The notes under the pieces are model-generated. The model was given only the letters and a program-made list of their open reading frames with translations. It ran no database searches and had not been told where the DNA came from. From NCBI GenBank assembly GCA_030592655.1, contig JAUVIQ010000091.1, forward strand, positions 1-11,215: DNA of 11,215 nucleotides, in the 5' to 3' direction. Position 1 is the stretch's first letter. Every line of letters starts with the position of its first letter. This document shows, one piece after another, positions 1-5,869 of the stretch. A program made the position numbers and the translations under genes. Origin of the DNA: Planctomycetales bacterium (GTDB lineage Bacteria; Planctomycetota; Phycisphaerae; SM23-33).

Positions 1-169
1 AAACAAGACAAGTAATCCGTAGCGCCAAACGCCAATCCCGCCGTGGCCGGGGAAACGCACGCACATACGAATGAGTCGTAGGTTTCGCTTCGTCCTGAAC
101 CTACCGATCCTTACAAACGTCCCCCGTCATTTCGGTCGATACTGAACAAATACGTCGAAAAGGGCCGAG
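1..169. other. 5' non-coding stretch upstream of the CsgG-family gene
   Basis: No gene can be supported here. A short + frame is open from the window edge to a TGA at 72-74 and could be the tail of an upstream gene, but 23 codons is too little to judge. GTAGGTT at 78-84 and AACCTAC at 98-104 form a 7-bp inverted repeat with a 13-nt loop. It has no T-run after it, so it is not a standard terminator. AAAAGGG at 158-163 is the ribosome-binding site of the next gene. I found no convincing promoter. Confidence 0.4.
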
Positions 170-1123
170 ATGATGAAAATTATGAAAGTCATTTTGCTTG
201 CGCTGTTGGTTTCCGTAGCGTTATGCGCCGGGTGCGAGAGCGGTCTTTTCGGTGAGAATCCTGCCGATTTCGTCAAGCCGACGATAGCGGTGATGAAATT
301 CGAGAACCGCGCGCCCTTCCCGCTTAACTGGGACATCGGCGACGGTATGAGGGACATCCTCGTTGACCGCCTCGTAGCAACCGGGCGATACCATGTCCTC
401 GAACGGCCTGAACTGGATTCGGTGCTGAGCGAACTGCGACTTCAACACAGCGGCATTACCAGGCAGCAAAGGCGGGCTGCGCTAGGCAGGATTAAAAACG
501 TCCGCTATCTCATCAAGGGTACCGTAACGGACTTCGGGCACGTCTCGACCGAAAGGGGTTTTCTGGGGCTGGGGAATCTGGACGCCTTCGGCGGGTCAAG
601 CCGGGCGGTGATGGGAATGACGCTGTACGTGGTCGATGTTGAAAGCGGCGAGATCGTCTCCAGCAAGAGTATCTCCGAATCGGTCCGCGCCTCGGATGTA
701 ACGGTCAAGGCCGCTTATAAAGACGTAGCGATGGGCGGGAGTGTCTTTTACCGCACGCCGCTGGGCAAGGTAACTACTAAAGTTATCGGCAAGGCCGTCA
801 GGCGTATCACTTCGACCATCGCAGCCCAGCCCTGGATACCGAAGATCGCACTGGTTCGAGACGATAGAACCATTATCGTCAACGGCGGGCGCGATCGAGG
901 ACTGCGGGCAGGGGACGTGTACGAGGTCTTCGAAAGGGGTTCGCCGATTATCGACCCGGACACAGGCGACAGCCTGGGACATCAGCCGGGAAAAACCATC
1001 GGGCATGTGCAAATCTGTCGGGTCCACCCGCGATACAGCCGGGGAGAAATCGTCCTTGGCAAATCGTCCGCATTCAAAGTCGGCCAGCGCTGCCGACGGG
1101 TCGAAAACCTCGCAGCGAAGTAA
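170..1123 (+). CDS. CsgG-family outer-membrane-associated lipoprotein
   Basis: Predicted lipoprotein of 317 aa. The N-terminus is a short basic stretch and a hydrophobic core ending in LCAGC, with Cys22 as the likely lipidated residue; Cys at -3 makes the lipobox slightly non-standard. Residues 37-125 look like a CsgG domain: KPTIAVMKFEN, a DGMRDILVDRL helix, GRYHVLERPELDSVLSE, and YLIKGTVTDFG. Residues about 145-215 continue with VVDVESGEIVSSKSISE, typical of this family. Residues 225-297 form a second domain (IIVNGGRDRGLRAGDVYEVF, then DPDTGDSLG) resembling the C-terminal domain of FlgT-like proteins. CsgG of E. coli is the curli secretion pore, but most distant members are uncharacterised, so a role in secretion or envelope assembly is an inference. 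AAAAGGG at 158-163 supports a start at 170 or at the adjacent ATG at 173. An exported protein is encoded 72 bp downstream on the same strand. Confidence 0.85.
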   Translation: MMKIMKVILLALLVSVALCAGCESGLFGENPADFVKPTIAVMKFENRAPFPLNWDIGDGMRDILVDRLVATGRYHVLERPELDSVLSELRLQHSGITRQQRRAALGRIKNVRYLIKGTVTDFGHVSTERGFLGLGNLDAFGGSSRAVMGMTLYVVDVESGEIVSSKSISESVRASDVTVKAAYKDVAMGGSVFYRTPLGKVTTKVIGKAVRRITSTIAAQPWIPKIALVRDDRTIIVNGGRDRGLRAGDVYEVFERGSPIIDPDTGDSLGHQPGKTIGHVQICRVHPRYSRGEIVLGKSSAFKVGQRCRRVENLAAK

Positions 1124-1145
1124 AAGTAACCAGTAGCCGGTCAGT
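1118..1145. repeat. Degenerate 7-bp repeat at the CsgG-family stop codon
   Basis: AGTAACC at 1125-1131 and AGTAGCC at 1132-1138 are consecutive heptamers. They are flanked by AAGTAAA at 1118-1124, which holds the TAA stop, and by GGTCAGT at 1139-1145. It looks like a worn version of the clearer heptad arrays elsewhere in the window. With only two good units, chance is possible. Confidence 0.35.
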
Positions 1146-1195
1146 CGATATTTCCCTTTCGCAACTTTTCCACGTCTGTTACGTTCAAATAAGAG

Positions 1196-2059
1196 ATGGT
1201 TCGTGCGACGTTGACACTATTGCTGACAGTTGCGGTTGTCTCGGCGATTGATATCCGCGAGGACCCGCCGGTGGCGTCCAGACCTGCGAGTGGCGACGTT
1301 ACGGGACGGATTACACCGGCGGGAAAAATCGCGGAGATTTACGCCGTCAGCCGGGTAACGCTGAAACGATACAAACCAACCCGCTTCGATAAAAAAACCG
1401 GACAATTCCGCTTTAAAAACCTCCCAGGCGACGCGATTTATGACGTCGGAATCCTTACGAAAGACTCCGAGCGAATCGAGGGGATAGACCTTTCATGGCA
1501 CGAGGCCCGCCTGCAGCGGCTTGCGGCCATTCGTCGAAAACAACTGAAACTTCCGGCAGAGCAGGGGCGGGAATTTACCCAAAAAGACGCCGACGAATTG
1601 ATTAAGTACGTCAAGGACCTGAAGGACTTCTGCAACGTCCGGCGGGTGTTGTATATCAAGGGTACGGGACTTCGCGCGACGATGCTGGCTGAAACGATGC
1701 GGGTCAGGGAGGTCCACGCCCAGCGCGGCGACGAGGTTATCTGGCGGATGGAACTGTGGTATTTTCGGTATCGCTACGGCGGGTGGGAGCGGGTCGGCAA
1801 CGTCGAGCGATTATTGGAGCGCCGGCGTATCCAGTCGTCGGAGTGGAAGGCCATTACGCTGGTATATTATCCAGCCTTGAGCGCTTACGTGAACGAGAAG
1901 GGCAGGGCAGGGCCGGTAAAGTTCACGATTCCCAAACGCTTCGATCTCGCCCGAGGCCGGCTTGCCGGAACCAACCCCGTCCAGAAAACCAAACCCATCA
2001 TCATAGGTTTGACTGCAACGACACGTCCAACAACACAAGCAACCCGACCAGCAGAATAA
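1196..2059 (+). CDS. Exported protein of unknown function with a carboxypeptidase-regulatory-like N-terminal domain
   Basis: I do not recognise this 287-aa protein as a named family. It starts with a clear signal peptide (MVRATLTLLLTVAVVSA, probable cleavage after Ala17), so it should be exported. Residues 33-100 (GDVTGRITPAG, then VTLKRYKP, TGQFRFKNLPG, YDVGI and EGIDLS) match the beta-sandwich pattern of carboxypeptidase-regulatory-like or SdrD-B-like domains. Residues 100-145 are a charged helical stretch. Residues 150-250 appear beta-rich and aromatic (MELWYFRYRYGGWERVG, ITLVYYPALSAYV). The tail is Thr/Pro-rich (TTRPTTQATRPAE). An in-frame TAA lies directly before the ATG, so the start cannot be further upstream; the AAGAG next to the ATG is a poor Shine-Dalgarno. 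The final Glu codon and the stop lie inside the large palindrome at 2052-2157, so the present C-terminus may have been set by that element. It may work with the CsgG-like protein upstream. Confidence 0.7.
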   Translation: MVRATLTLLLTVAVVSAIDIREDPPVASRPASGDVTGRITPAGKIAEIYAVSRVTLKRYKPTRFDKKTGQFRFKNLPGDAIYDVGILTKDSERIEGIDLSWHEARLQRLAAIRRKQLKLPAEQGREFTQKDADELIKYVKDLKDFCNVRRVLYIKGTGLRATMLAETMRVREVHAQRGDEVIWRMELWYFRYRYGGWERVGNVERLLERRRIQSSEWKAITLVYYPALSAYVNEKGRAGPVKFTIPKRFDLARGRLAGTNPVQKTKPIIIGLTATTRPTTQATRPAE

Positions 2060-2157
2060 AAATTGGGGACACCATACTATTTTTTTATTGTTCTGCAAAA
2101 ATCCCAATTTTTGCAGAACAATAAAAAAATAGTATGGTGTCCCCAATTTTTATTCTG
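2052..2157. repeat. Perfect 106-bp palindrome (51-bp arms, 4-nt loop) between convergent genes
   Basis: Arms 2052-2102 and 2107-2157 pair at every position around the loop CCCA (2103-2106); checked base by base. Each arm reads inward from its outer edge as CAGAATAAAAATTGGGGACA, then CCATACT, a run of T, and ATTGTTCTGCAAAAAT. The outer GAATAA supplies the last Glu codon and the TAA stop of both convergent genes, symmetrically (stops at 2057-2059 and 2150-2152). The GGGGACACCATAC core reminds me of sequences found near IS200/REP-type transposases in several phyla, but that is from memory and unverified. No transposase is in the window. The hairpin would form in transcripts from either side and may end or process both mRNAs. 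Its T-runs lie within the stem rather than after it, so it is not a textbook terminator. Confidence 0.9.
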
Positions 2158-2872
2158 TTTTCAGATAGACGTAGATTTCTCTGAATGGTCCTTCCTGTTC
2201 GATGGTGATTTGTTGTCGGCGGATCAGTTCCAGAAGTGCCAGGAACAGTCCTACCAGTTCAGTTTTTCGCGTTCTGCCTGCGAATATTTCCCTGAAGGTC
2301 ATATTACCTTCGCGTCCGAGGCGGTCGAGTATGTCGTCGGCGTGCAGTTCGATGGGGGTGTCGTCGTAGATAATCTCGGTTTCGGTGAGGTGTTGCCCGA
2401 CCGACGTCATCAGATCGTTGAACGCTTCGATAAGGTCCCAGATATTGACTTCTTCGAGGTCTTTACCGGGCGGTTCTTCCTGCTCGATTTCCGCCGGTTT
2501 GCGGCCGAATCGCAGCGACTGCTCGGCGGCGGCTTCGCGGAGGTCGCCGGCGGCGTCTTTGAAGGCCTTGTATTCCAAAAGTTGCCTGACGAGTTCGGCT
2601 CGCGGGTCGATTAATTCCTCGTCGCCTGCGTCGAGTTCCTGTGCCGGAAGGAGCATCCGCGTCTTAATCTCCAGCAACGTCGCAGCCAAGACCAGAAACT
2701 CGCCGGCAAGGTCCGGTTCGAGCATTTTGAGCGTATCGACGTACGCGCAGTATTGCTCGGTGATCTTAGTGATGGGGATGTTGTGGATGTCGAGTTCTTC
2801 CCGACGAATCAGGTACAGCAGCAGATCCATCGGACCGTTGTATATGTCGAGATTTACGCGATAGTCGGTCAT
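2150..2872 (-). CDS. scpA: Segregation and condensation protein A (ScpA, kleisin)
   Basis: ScpA is the kleisin subunit that bridges the heads of the SMC dimer and, with ScpB, compacts and segregates the chromosome. The N-terminal kleisin signature is clear (NLDIYNGPMDLLLYLIRRE at residues 7-25, then ITKITEQY). It is followed by LAGEFLVLAATLLEIKTRML at 55-74, DPRAELVRQLLEYKAFK at 89-105, an acidic linker, and a C-terminal winged helix (ELVGLFLALLELIRRQQI at 205-222). The start is the ATG at 2870-2872, which overlaps the trpS TGA as ATGA and gives 240 aa, normal for the family. A TTG at 2911 would add 13 residues but overlaps trpS for no reason. The stop is inside the palindrome. scpB, which often follows scpA, is not present. 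Confidence 0.93.
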   Translation of the reverse strand: MTDYRVNLDIYNGPMDLLLYLIRREELDIHNIPITKITEQYCAYVDTLKMLEPDLAGEFLVLAATLLEIKTRMLLPAQELDAGDEELIDPRAELVRQLLEYKAFKDAAGDLREAAAEQSLRFGRKPAEIEQEEPPGKDLEEVNIWDLIEAFNDLMTSVGQHLTETEIIYDDTPIELHADDILDRLGREGNMTFREIFAGRTRKTELVGLFLALLELIRRQQITIEQEGPFREIYVYLKTE

Positions 2873-3861
2873 TGGTTCAACAGATTCTTCCTGTTCGTCA
2901 AAATACCACAAGCGTCTCGGACGCGGGTCATTGTCTCTTCCGCGACTTCGCGCGCTTTTCGTCCGCCTTCGCCGAGAACGTCGCGGACGAAGTCGGGGTT
3001 CTTCTCCAGTTCGGCGTATTTATCGCGGGCTTCGGCGAACAGTTCGTTAACCAACTCCGCCAGGCGTCCTTTGGCGTGCCCGTATCCGTATCCTCCGGTG
3101 CGATAATTCTTCTCGATGTCCTCAACCTCCGCAGGTTCAGCCAGTAATTTCAGCATCGCAAAAACCGTGCATTTTTCCGGGTCTTTGGGATCTTCCAGCG
3201 GCGTCGAATCGGTAACGATCTGCGCGCAGCGTTTTTTCGTAGCCTTGGGGGTCTGGAAAATCTCGATGGTGTTATTGTAACTCTTTGACATTTTCTGCCC
3301 GTCGATTCCCGGCACGACGGCCACCTCCGGGACGATGTACGCTTCCGGAACCACCAGAGTCTCGCCGAAGGCGAGGTTGAACTTAATCGCCAGGTCGCGC
3401 GTCATTTCTACATGCTGCTTCTGGTCCTGACCGATGGGCACGATGTCGGCATCGTAGATGACGATATCGGCGGCCTGGAGGACGGGATAGTCCAGCAGGC
3501 CCATGTTGGCCAGAAGACCCCGGGCGATCTTGTCCTTATAACTGTGGGCCTTTTGCATCAGGCCGACCGGGCAGAGGCAGTTGAGAACCCACGCCAGTTC
3601 CGTTACCTGCGGCACGTCTGACTGGAGGAAGAAGACGCTTTTTTCCGGGTCGATCCCCAGCGCCAGGTAGGCAGTGGCTACGTGCAGCGTAATTTCCTCC
3701 AACTTTTTCTTGTCGGAGATGGTAGTCATCGCATGGTAGTTGGCGATGAAGTAGAAGCACTCGTTTCCCTCATTCTGGAATTTCAGGTACTGTCGGATCG
3801 CACCGAAATAGTTGCCCAGATGCAGTTTTCCCGAAGGTTGTATGCCCGAAAGCGATCTCAT
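2869..3861 (-). CDS. trpS: Tryptophanyl-tRNA synthetase
   Basis: This class I synthetase charges tRNA-Trp with tryptophan using ATP. The 330-aa length from this start is typical for bacterial TrpS. The HIGH-type motif is GIQPSGKLHLGNYFGA (residues 6-21), the active-site loop GQDQKQHVEMTRDLA is at 144-158, and the KMSKS loop is IDGQKMSKSYNN at 187-197. The C-terminal tRNA-binding region has GGYGYGHAKGRLAELV. The ATG at 3859-3861 is chosen because GGAGAA lies 6 nt upstream of it and because the protein then begins MRSLSGIQPSGK, as family members do. A longer frame from a TTG at 3930 has no support. It is the first gene of a two-gene unit with scpA; this pairing also occurs in other bacteria, often with scpB. 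It is divergent from kdsD, and the gap carries an inverted heptad array. Confidence 0.96.
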   Translation of the reverse strand: MRSLSGIQPSGKLHLGNYFGAIRQYLKFQNEGNECFYFIANYHAMTTISDKKKLEEITLHVATAYLALGIDPEKSVFFLQSDVPQVTELAWVLNCLCPVGLMQKAHSYKDKIARGLLANMGLLDYPVLQAADIVIYDADIVPIGQDQKQHVEMTRDLAIKFNLAFGETLVVPEAYIVPEVAVVPGIDGQKMSKSYNNTIEIFQTPKATKKRCAQIVTDSTPLEDPKDPEKCTVFAMLKLLAEPAEVEDIEKNYRTGGYGYGHAKGRLAELVNELFAEARDKYAELEKNPDFVRDVLGEGGRKAREVAEETMTRVRDACGILTNRKNLLNQ

Positions 3862-3946
3862 TACGTCTTCTCCGCACGGTTTCGTAAGTTTCGTGTGCCC
3901 CTTATTACTTGACCGGCGATGAATCAGCAAGTGATAATAGCGATAA

Positions 3947-4053
3947 GCAGTCAGCGATCAGCCTTCAGCGTTCAGCAAAAGACAAAAAAGGACCGCTGAA
4001 TGCCATTTGCTTTTTACTTTTTGCTGATTGCTGAACGCTGATTGCTGAATGCT
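3947..4053. repeat. Inverted 7-bp repeat arrays between trpS and kdsD
   Basis: The left array at 3947-3974 is four GCNNTCA units (GCAGTCA, GCGATCA, GCCTTCA, GCGTTCA). The right array at 4021-4048 is four NNGCTGA units, the inverted form. The 35-nt arms 3946-3980 and 4019-4053 pair with about five mismatches. The spacer has an A-rich core, AAAAAAGGACC at 3984-3994, and another inverted unit near 3995. The array runs into the start region of kdsD: the ATG at 4049 is made by the repeat itself. It lies in the shared upstream region of two divergent genes, so an mRNA hairpin could form in the kdsD leader. Confidence 0.8.
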
Positions 4054-4060
4054 AAATAAA

Positions 4061-5062
4061 ATGACTGATCCAGGCCCGAATCTTGAACTTGCCCGCAGGG
4101 TGATTGCGACCGAGGCCGAGTGCGTCAGCGCACTGGCGGGGCGTATAGACGAGCGTTTCGCCTCGGCGGCCGATGCGGTTTATCACTGCGATGGGACGGT
4201 CATACTGACCGGTATCGGAAAGGCCGGTATCGTCGCGCAGAAGGTCTCGGCTACGCTTGCCTCCACCGGTACGCCGAGCATTTTCCTTCACCCTGTCGAA
4301 GCCCTTCACGGCGACCTGGGGCGCGTCCGTCGGGACGATGTTGTGATTATCCTCTCCCATAGCGGCAGGACCGAGGAGATTATCCGCCTGGTCGATCATC
4401 TCAAAGCCCGTGGAGCGCACCTCGTGGCGATTACCGCTACGGACGATTCGCCACTGGCCCGGTACGCCGACATTGTCCTTTCCTACGGCGACGTGGATGA
4501 GGCCTGTCCGCTGGGTCTGGCGCCGTCGGCATCGACAAGTTGCATGTTGGCGTTGGGTGATGCTCTGGCTTTGACGGTGATGGATATGAGAGATTTTTCG
4601 CCGGAGGAGTTCGCCGCGTTCCATCCGGTAGGGGCGCTTGGTAGAAGTCTTATGAAGGTTGAAGAGGCTATGACATTCCGCAGCGGCGATCGCCTGCCGG
4701 TAGCCGACGAGAACCGTTCAGTCCGCGACGTACTGGCTGACGCTGAGAAGATAAGTCGCAGGGCCGGCGCTGTGCTGCTGGTGGATGGTTCCGGGAAACT
4801 CGCCGGAATCCTGACCGACGGCGACCTGAGGCGGAGGATACTCGCCGACGGAGACACGTTCCTCGACAAACCAGCCGCCGAAGTGATGCACCGCAACCCG
4901 AAGCACATCGCCGCGGGCGAACTGGCAAGCGAAGCAATGGCCATTATGAACGAATATCGCATCGACGAACTACCGGTAGTCGATTCCGACGGAAAACCGA
5001 TAGGACTGCTCGACGTGCAGGACCTGGTTGGACTAAAGGCGTTGGGAAGTAGTAATTCGTAA
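4061..5062 (+). CDS. kdsD: D-arabinose-5-phosphate isomerase (KdsD/KpsF family)
   Basis: It interconverts D-ribulose 5-phosphate and D-arabinose 5-phosphate, the first step of Kdo synthesis for LPS. From the ATG at 4061 the protein is 333 aa. An SIS isomerase domain covers about residues 10-195, with GIGKAG (51-56), HPVEALHGDLG (77-87), SHSGRTEE (99-106), GLAPSASTS (152-160) and FHPVGALG (187-194). Two CBS domains follow, at about 203-265 and 272-328 (ILTDGDLRR and IDELPVVDSDGKPIGLLDV). SIS plus two CBS is the standard full-length layout. The ATG at 4049 would add four residues but lies in the heptad repeat, so 4061 is preferred. Neither start has a Shine-Dalgarno. The C-terminal SNS residues and TAA (5060-5062) are encoded by the next heptad array. 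kdsC follows directly. Confidence 0.94.
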   Translation: MTDPGPNLELARRVIATEAECVSALAGRIDERFASAADAVYHCDGTVILTGIGKAGIVAQKVSATLASTGTPSIFLHPVEALHGDLGRVRRDDVVIILSHSGRTEEIIRLVDHLKARGAHLVAITATDDSPLARYADIVLSYGDVDEACPLGLAPSASTSCMLALGDALALTVMDMRDFSPEEFAAFHPVGALGRSLMKVEEAMTFRSGDRLPVADENRSVRDVLADAEKISRRAGAVLLVDGSGKLAGILTDGDLRRRILADGDTFLDKPAAEVMHRNPKHIAAGELASEAMAIMNEYRIDELPVVDSDGKPIGLLDVQDLVGLKALGSSNS

Positions 5063-5149
5063 TTAGTAATTGGTCAAAAAAGACCCGATACCGAATCACG
5101 AATTACGATTTACGAATTACGATTTACCAATTACGAATTACTGATTACG
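5051..5149. repeat. Inverted 7-bp repeat arrays filling the kdsD-kdsC gap
   Basis: Three NGTAATT heptamers at 5051-5071 (AGTAATT, CGTAATT, AGTAATT) are followed by a spacer with AAAAAAGACCC (5076-5086). Then come eight heptamers in the opposite orientation at 5094-5149, consensus AATTACG. The kdsD stop codon TAA (5060-5062) spans the second left unit and is part of the repeat. The last right unit ends 5 nt before the kdsC ATG at 5155, leaving no room for a ribosome-binding site. Confidence 0.85.
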
Positions 5150-5154
5150 AAACG

Positions 5155-5679
5155 ATGGAATCGCTAACCAATATTGAATTATTGGTCCTCGACGTTGACG
5201 GCGTGTTGACTGACGGACGGATTATTCTCGATTCCGACGGGCGCGAGATGAAGCAGTTCAATACCCAGGACGGAGCCGGGATAAAATACTTCCAGCGCGC
5301 CGGAAAGCACATTGCGATAATCACCGGCAGGGAAAGCCCCGTCGTTGAGCGTCGGGCAGCCGAACTCGGCGTAAAAATCGTCATCCAGGGCGCAAAGGAT
5401 AAACTACCCGCCTATGAATCGGTTCTGGCGGAACTGGACCTTACGGACGAACAGACAGCAGTGATGGGCGACGACCTTCCTGACCTTCCGATGCTGCTGC
5501 GGTGCGGTTTTCCAATTGCCCCGGCCAATGCAGTCGAAGAGGTCCGCCGGGCAGCGGCATTGATAACCGAAAACCCCGGCGGCGAGGGCGCTGTCCGCCA
5601 AGCCGTCGAATACATCCTGAAACATACCGGTCAATGGGACTCAATCCTGGAACGATATTACCACGAATCACACGAATAA
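5155..5679 (+). CDS. kdsC: 3-deoxy-D-manno-octulosonate 8-phosphate phosphatase
   Basis: A HAD-superfamily phosphatase of the small, capless C0 type. It removes phosphate from Kdo 8-phosphate to release Kdo for lipid A addition. At 174 aa it has the usual KdsC length. Motif I is LDVDGVLTDG (nucleophile Asp13, acid/base Asp15). Motif II is the ITGRES region (Thr57 to Arg59). Lys83 in GAKDKLPAY gives motif III, and GDDLPDLPML (105-114) gives motif IV with the Mg-binding aspartates. The family tail GGEGAVRQ (142-149) is present. It works in the same pathway as KdsD upstream; kdsA and kdsB, also needed, are not in the window. The ATG has no Shine-Dalgarno because the heptad array ends 5 nt before it. 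The last residues (HESHE) and the TAA come from the next repeat. Confidence 0.95.
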   Translation: MESLTNIELLVLDVDGVLTDGRIILDSDGREMKQFNTQDGAGIKYFQRAGKHIAIITGRESPVVERRAAELGVKIVIQGAKDKLPAYESVLAELDLTDEQTAVMGDDLPDLPMLLRCGFPIAPANAVEEVRRAAALITENPGGEGAVRQAVEYILKHTGQWDSILERYYHESHE

Positions 5680-5768
5680 AAGACGAATTACACGAATTGT
5701 TTTTCAGAGAAACATTCGTGGATTTTGTTATAATTCGTGCAATTCGTGGTAATTAGTGGAATTCGTGG
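5662..5768. repeat. Inverted 9-10-bp repeat arrays filling the kdsC to LPS-export gene gap
   Basis: The left array CACGAATCA, CACGAATAA, AAGACGAATTA, CACGAATTG occupies 5662-5699. The right array is in the opposite orientation: ATTCGTGGA at 5714-5722, then AATTCGTGC, AATTCGTGGT, AATTAGTGG and AATTCGTGG at 5732-5768. The kdsC stop codon (5677-5679) is inside the second left unit. The right array ends 2 nt before the ATG at 5771. The left side also contains AAAAGAC (5678-5684), similar to the A-rich cores of the other arrays. Confidence 0.8.
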
Positions 5769-5770
5769 AA

Positions 5771-5869
5771 ATGAAGAGAAGACTGAAAATATTGTTTGGA
5801 ACGTTCGGAGTTATCTTTTCCGCCTTCCTTTTGTAGTACCTTGTCAGCGACAAGGACTTTTCGTCGGTA
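5771..5869 (+). other. In-frame N-terminal membrane anchor of the LPS-export gene, interrupted by TAG
   Basis: From ATG 5771 the frame reads MKRRLKILFG, TFGVIFSAFLL, then TAG (5834-5836), then YLVSDKDFSSV, and passes exactly in frame (33 codons) into the long frame that starts with TTG at 5870. The residues before and after the TAG together make one membrane-spanning anchor with a basic N-terminus, as expected for an LptC-like protein. The anchor is therefore very likely part of the gene. The TAG may be a point mutation, a sequence error, a recoded codon, or the stop of a short leader peptide. No other start with a good ribosome-binding site would rescue export. Confidence 0.75.
5839..5855 (+). 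promoter_or_regulatory. Stem-loop directly 3' of the in-frame TAG
   Basis: CCTTGTC (5839-5845) and GACAAGG (5849-5855) pair perfectly as 7 bp around the 3-nt loop AGC. The stem begins 2 nt after the TAG at 5834-5836. Stem-loops just 3' of a stop codon are known to aid recoding (for example bacterial SECIS elements after UGA). A role here is an inference, and the sequence also encodes ordinary residues (LVSDK). Confidence 0.5.

Noticed and set aside
78..104. 7-bp inverted repeat as terminator of an upstream gene
   Set aside because: Loop of 13 nt, no T-run, and no confirmed upstream gene.
2063..2614. + strand frame starting within the palindrome
   Set aside because: It is antisense to scpA, which has a clear family signature.
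2873..2911. Upstream TTG start for scpA adding 13 residues
   Set aside because: The ATG with ATGA overlap gives the normal N-terminus (MTDYRVNLDIYNGP); the extension is not family-like.
3862..3930. Upstream TTG start for trpS adding 23 residues
   Set aside because: GGAGAA lies at proper distance from the ATG at 3861 and the family begins there.
5094..5149. CRISPR array
   Set aside because: Units are 7 bp with no spacers between them; no cas genes are present.
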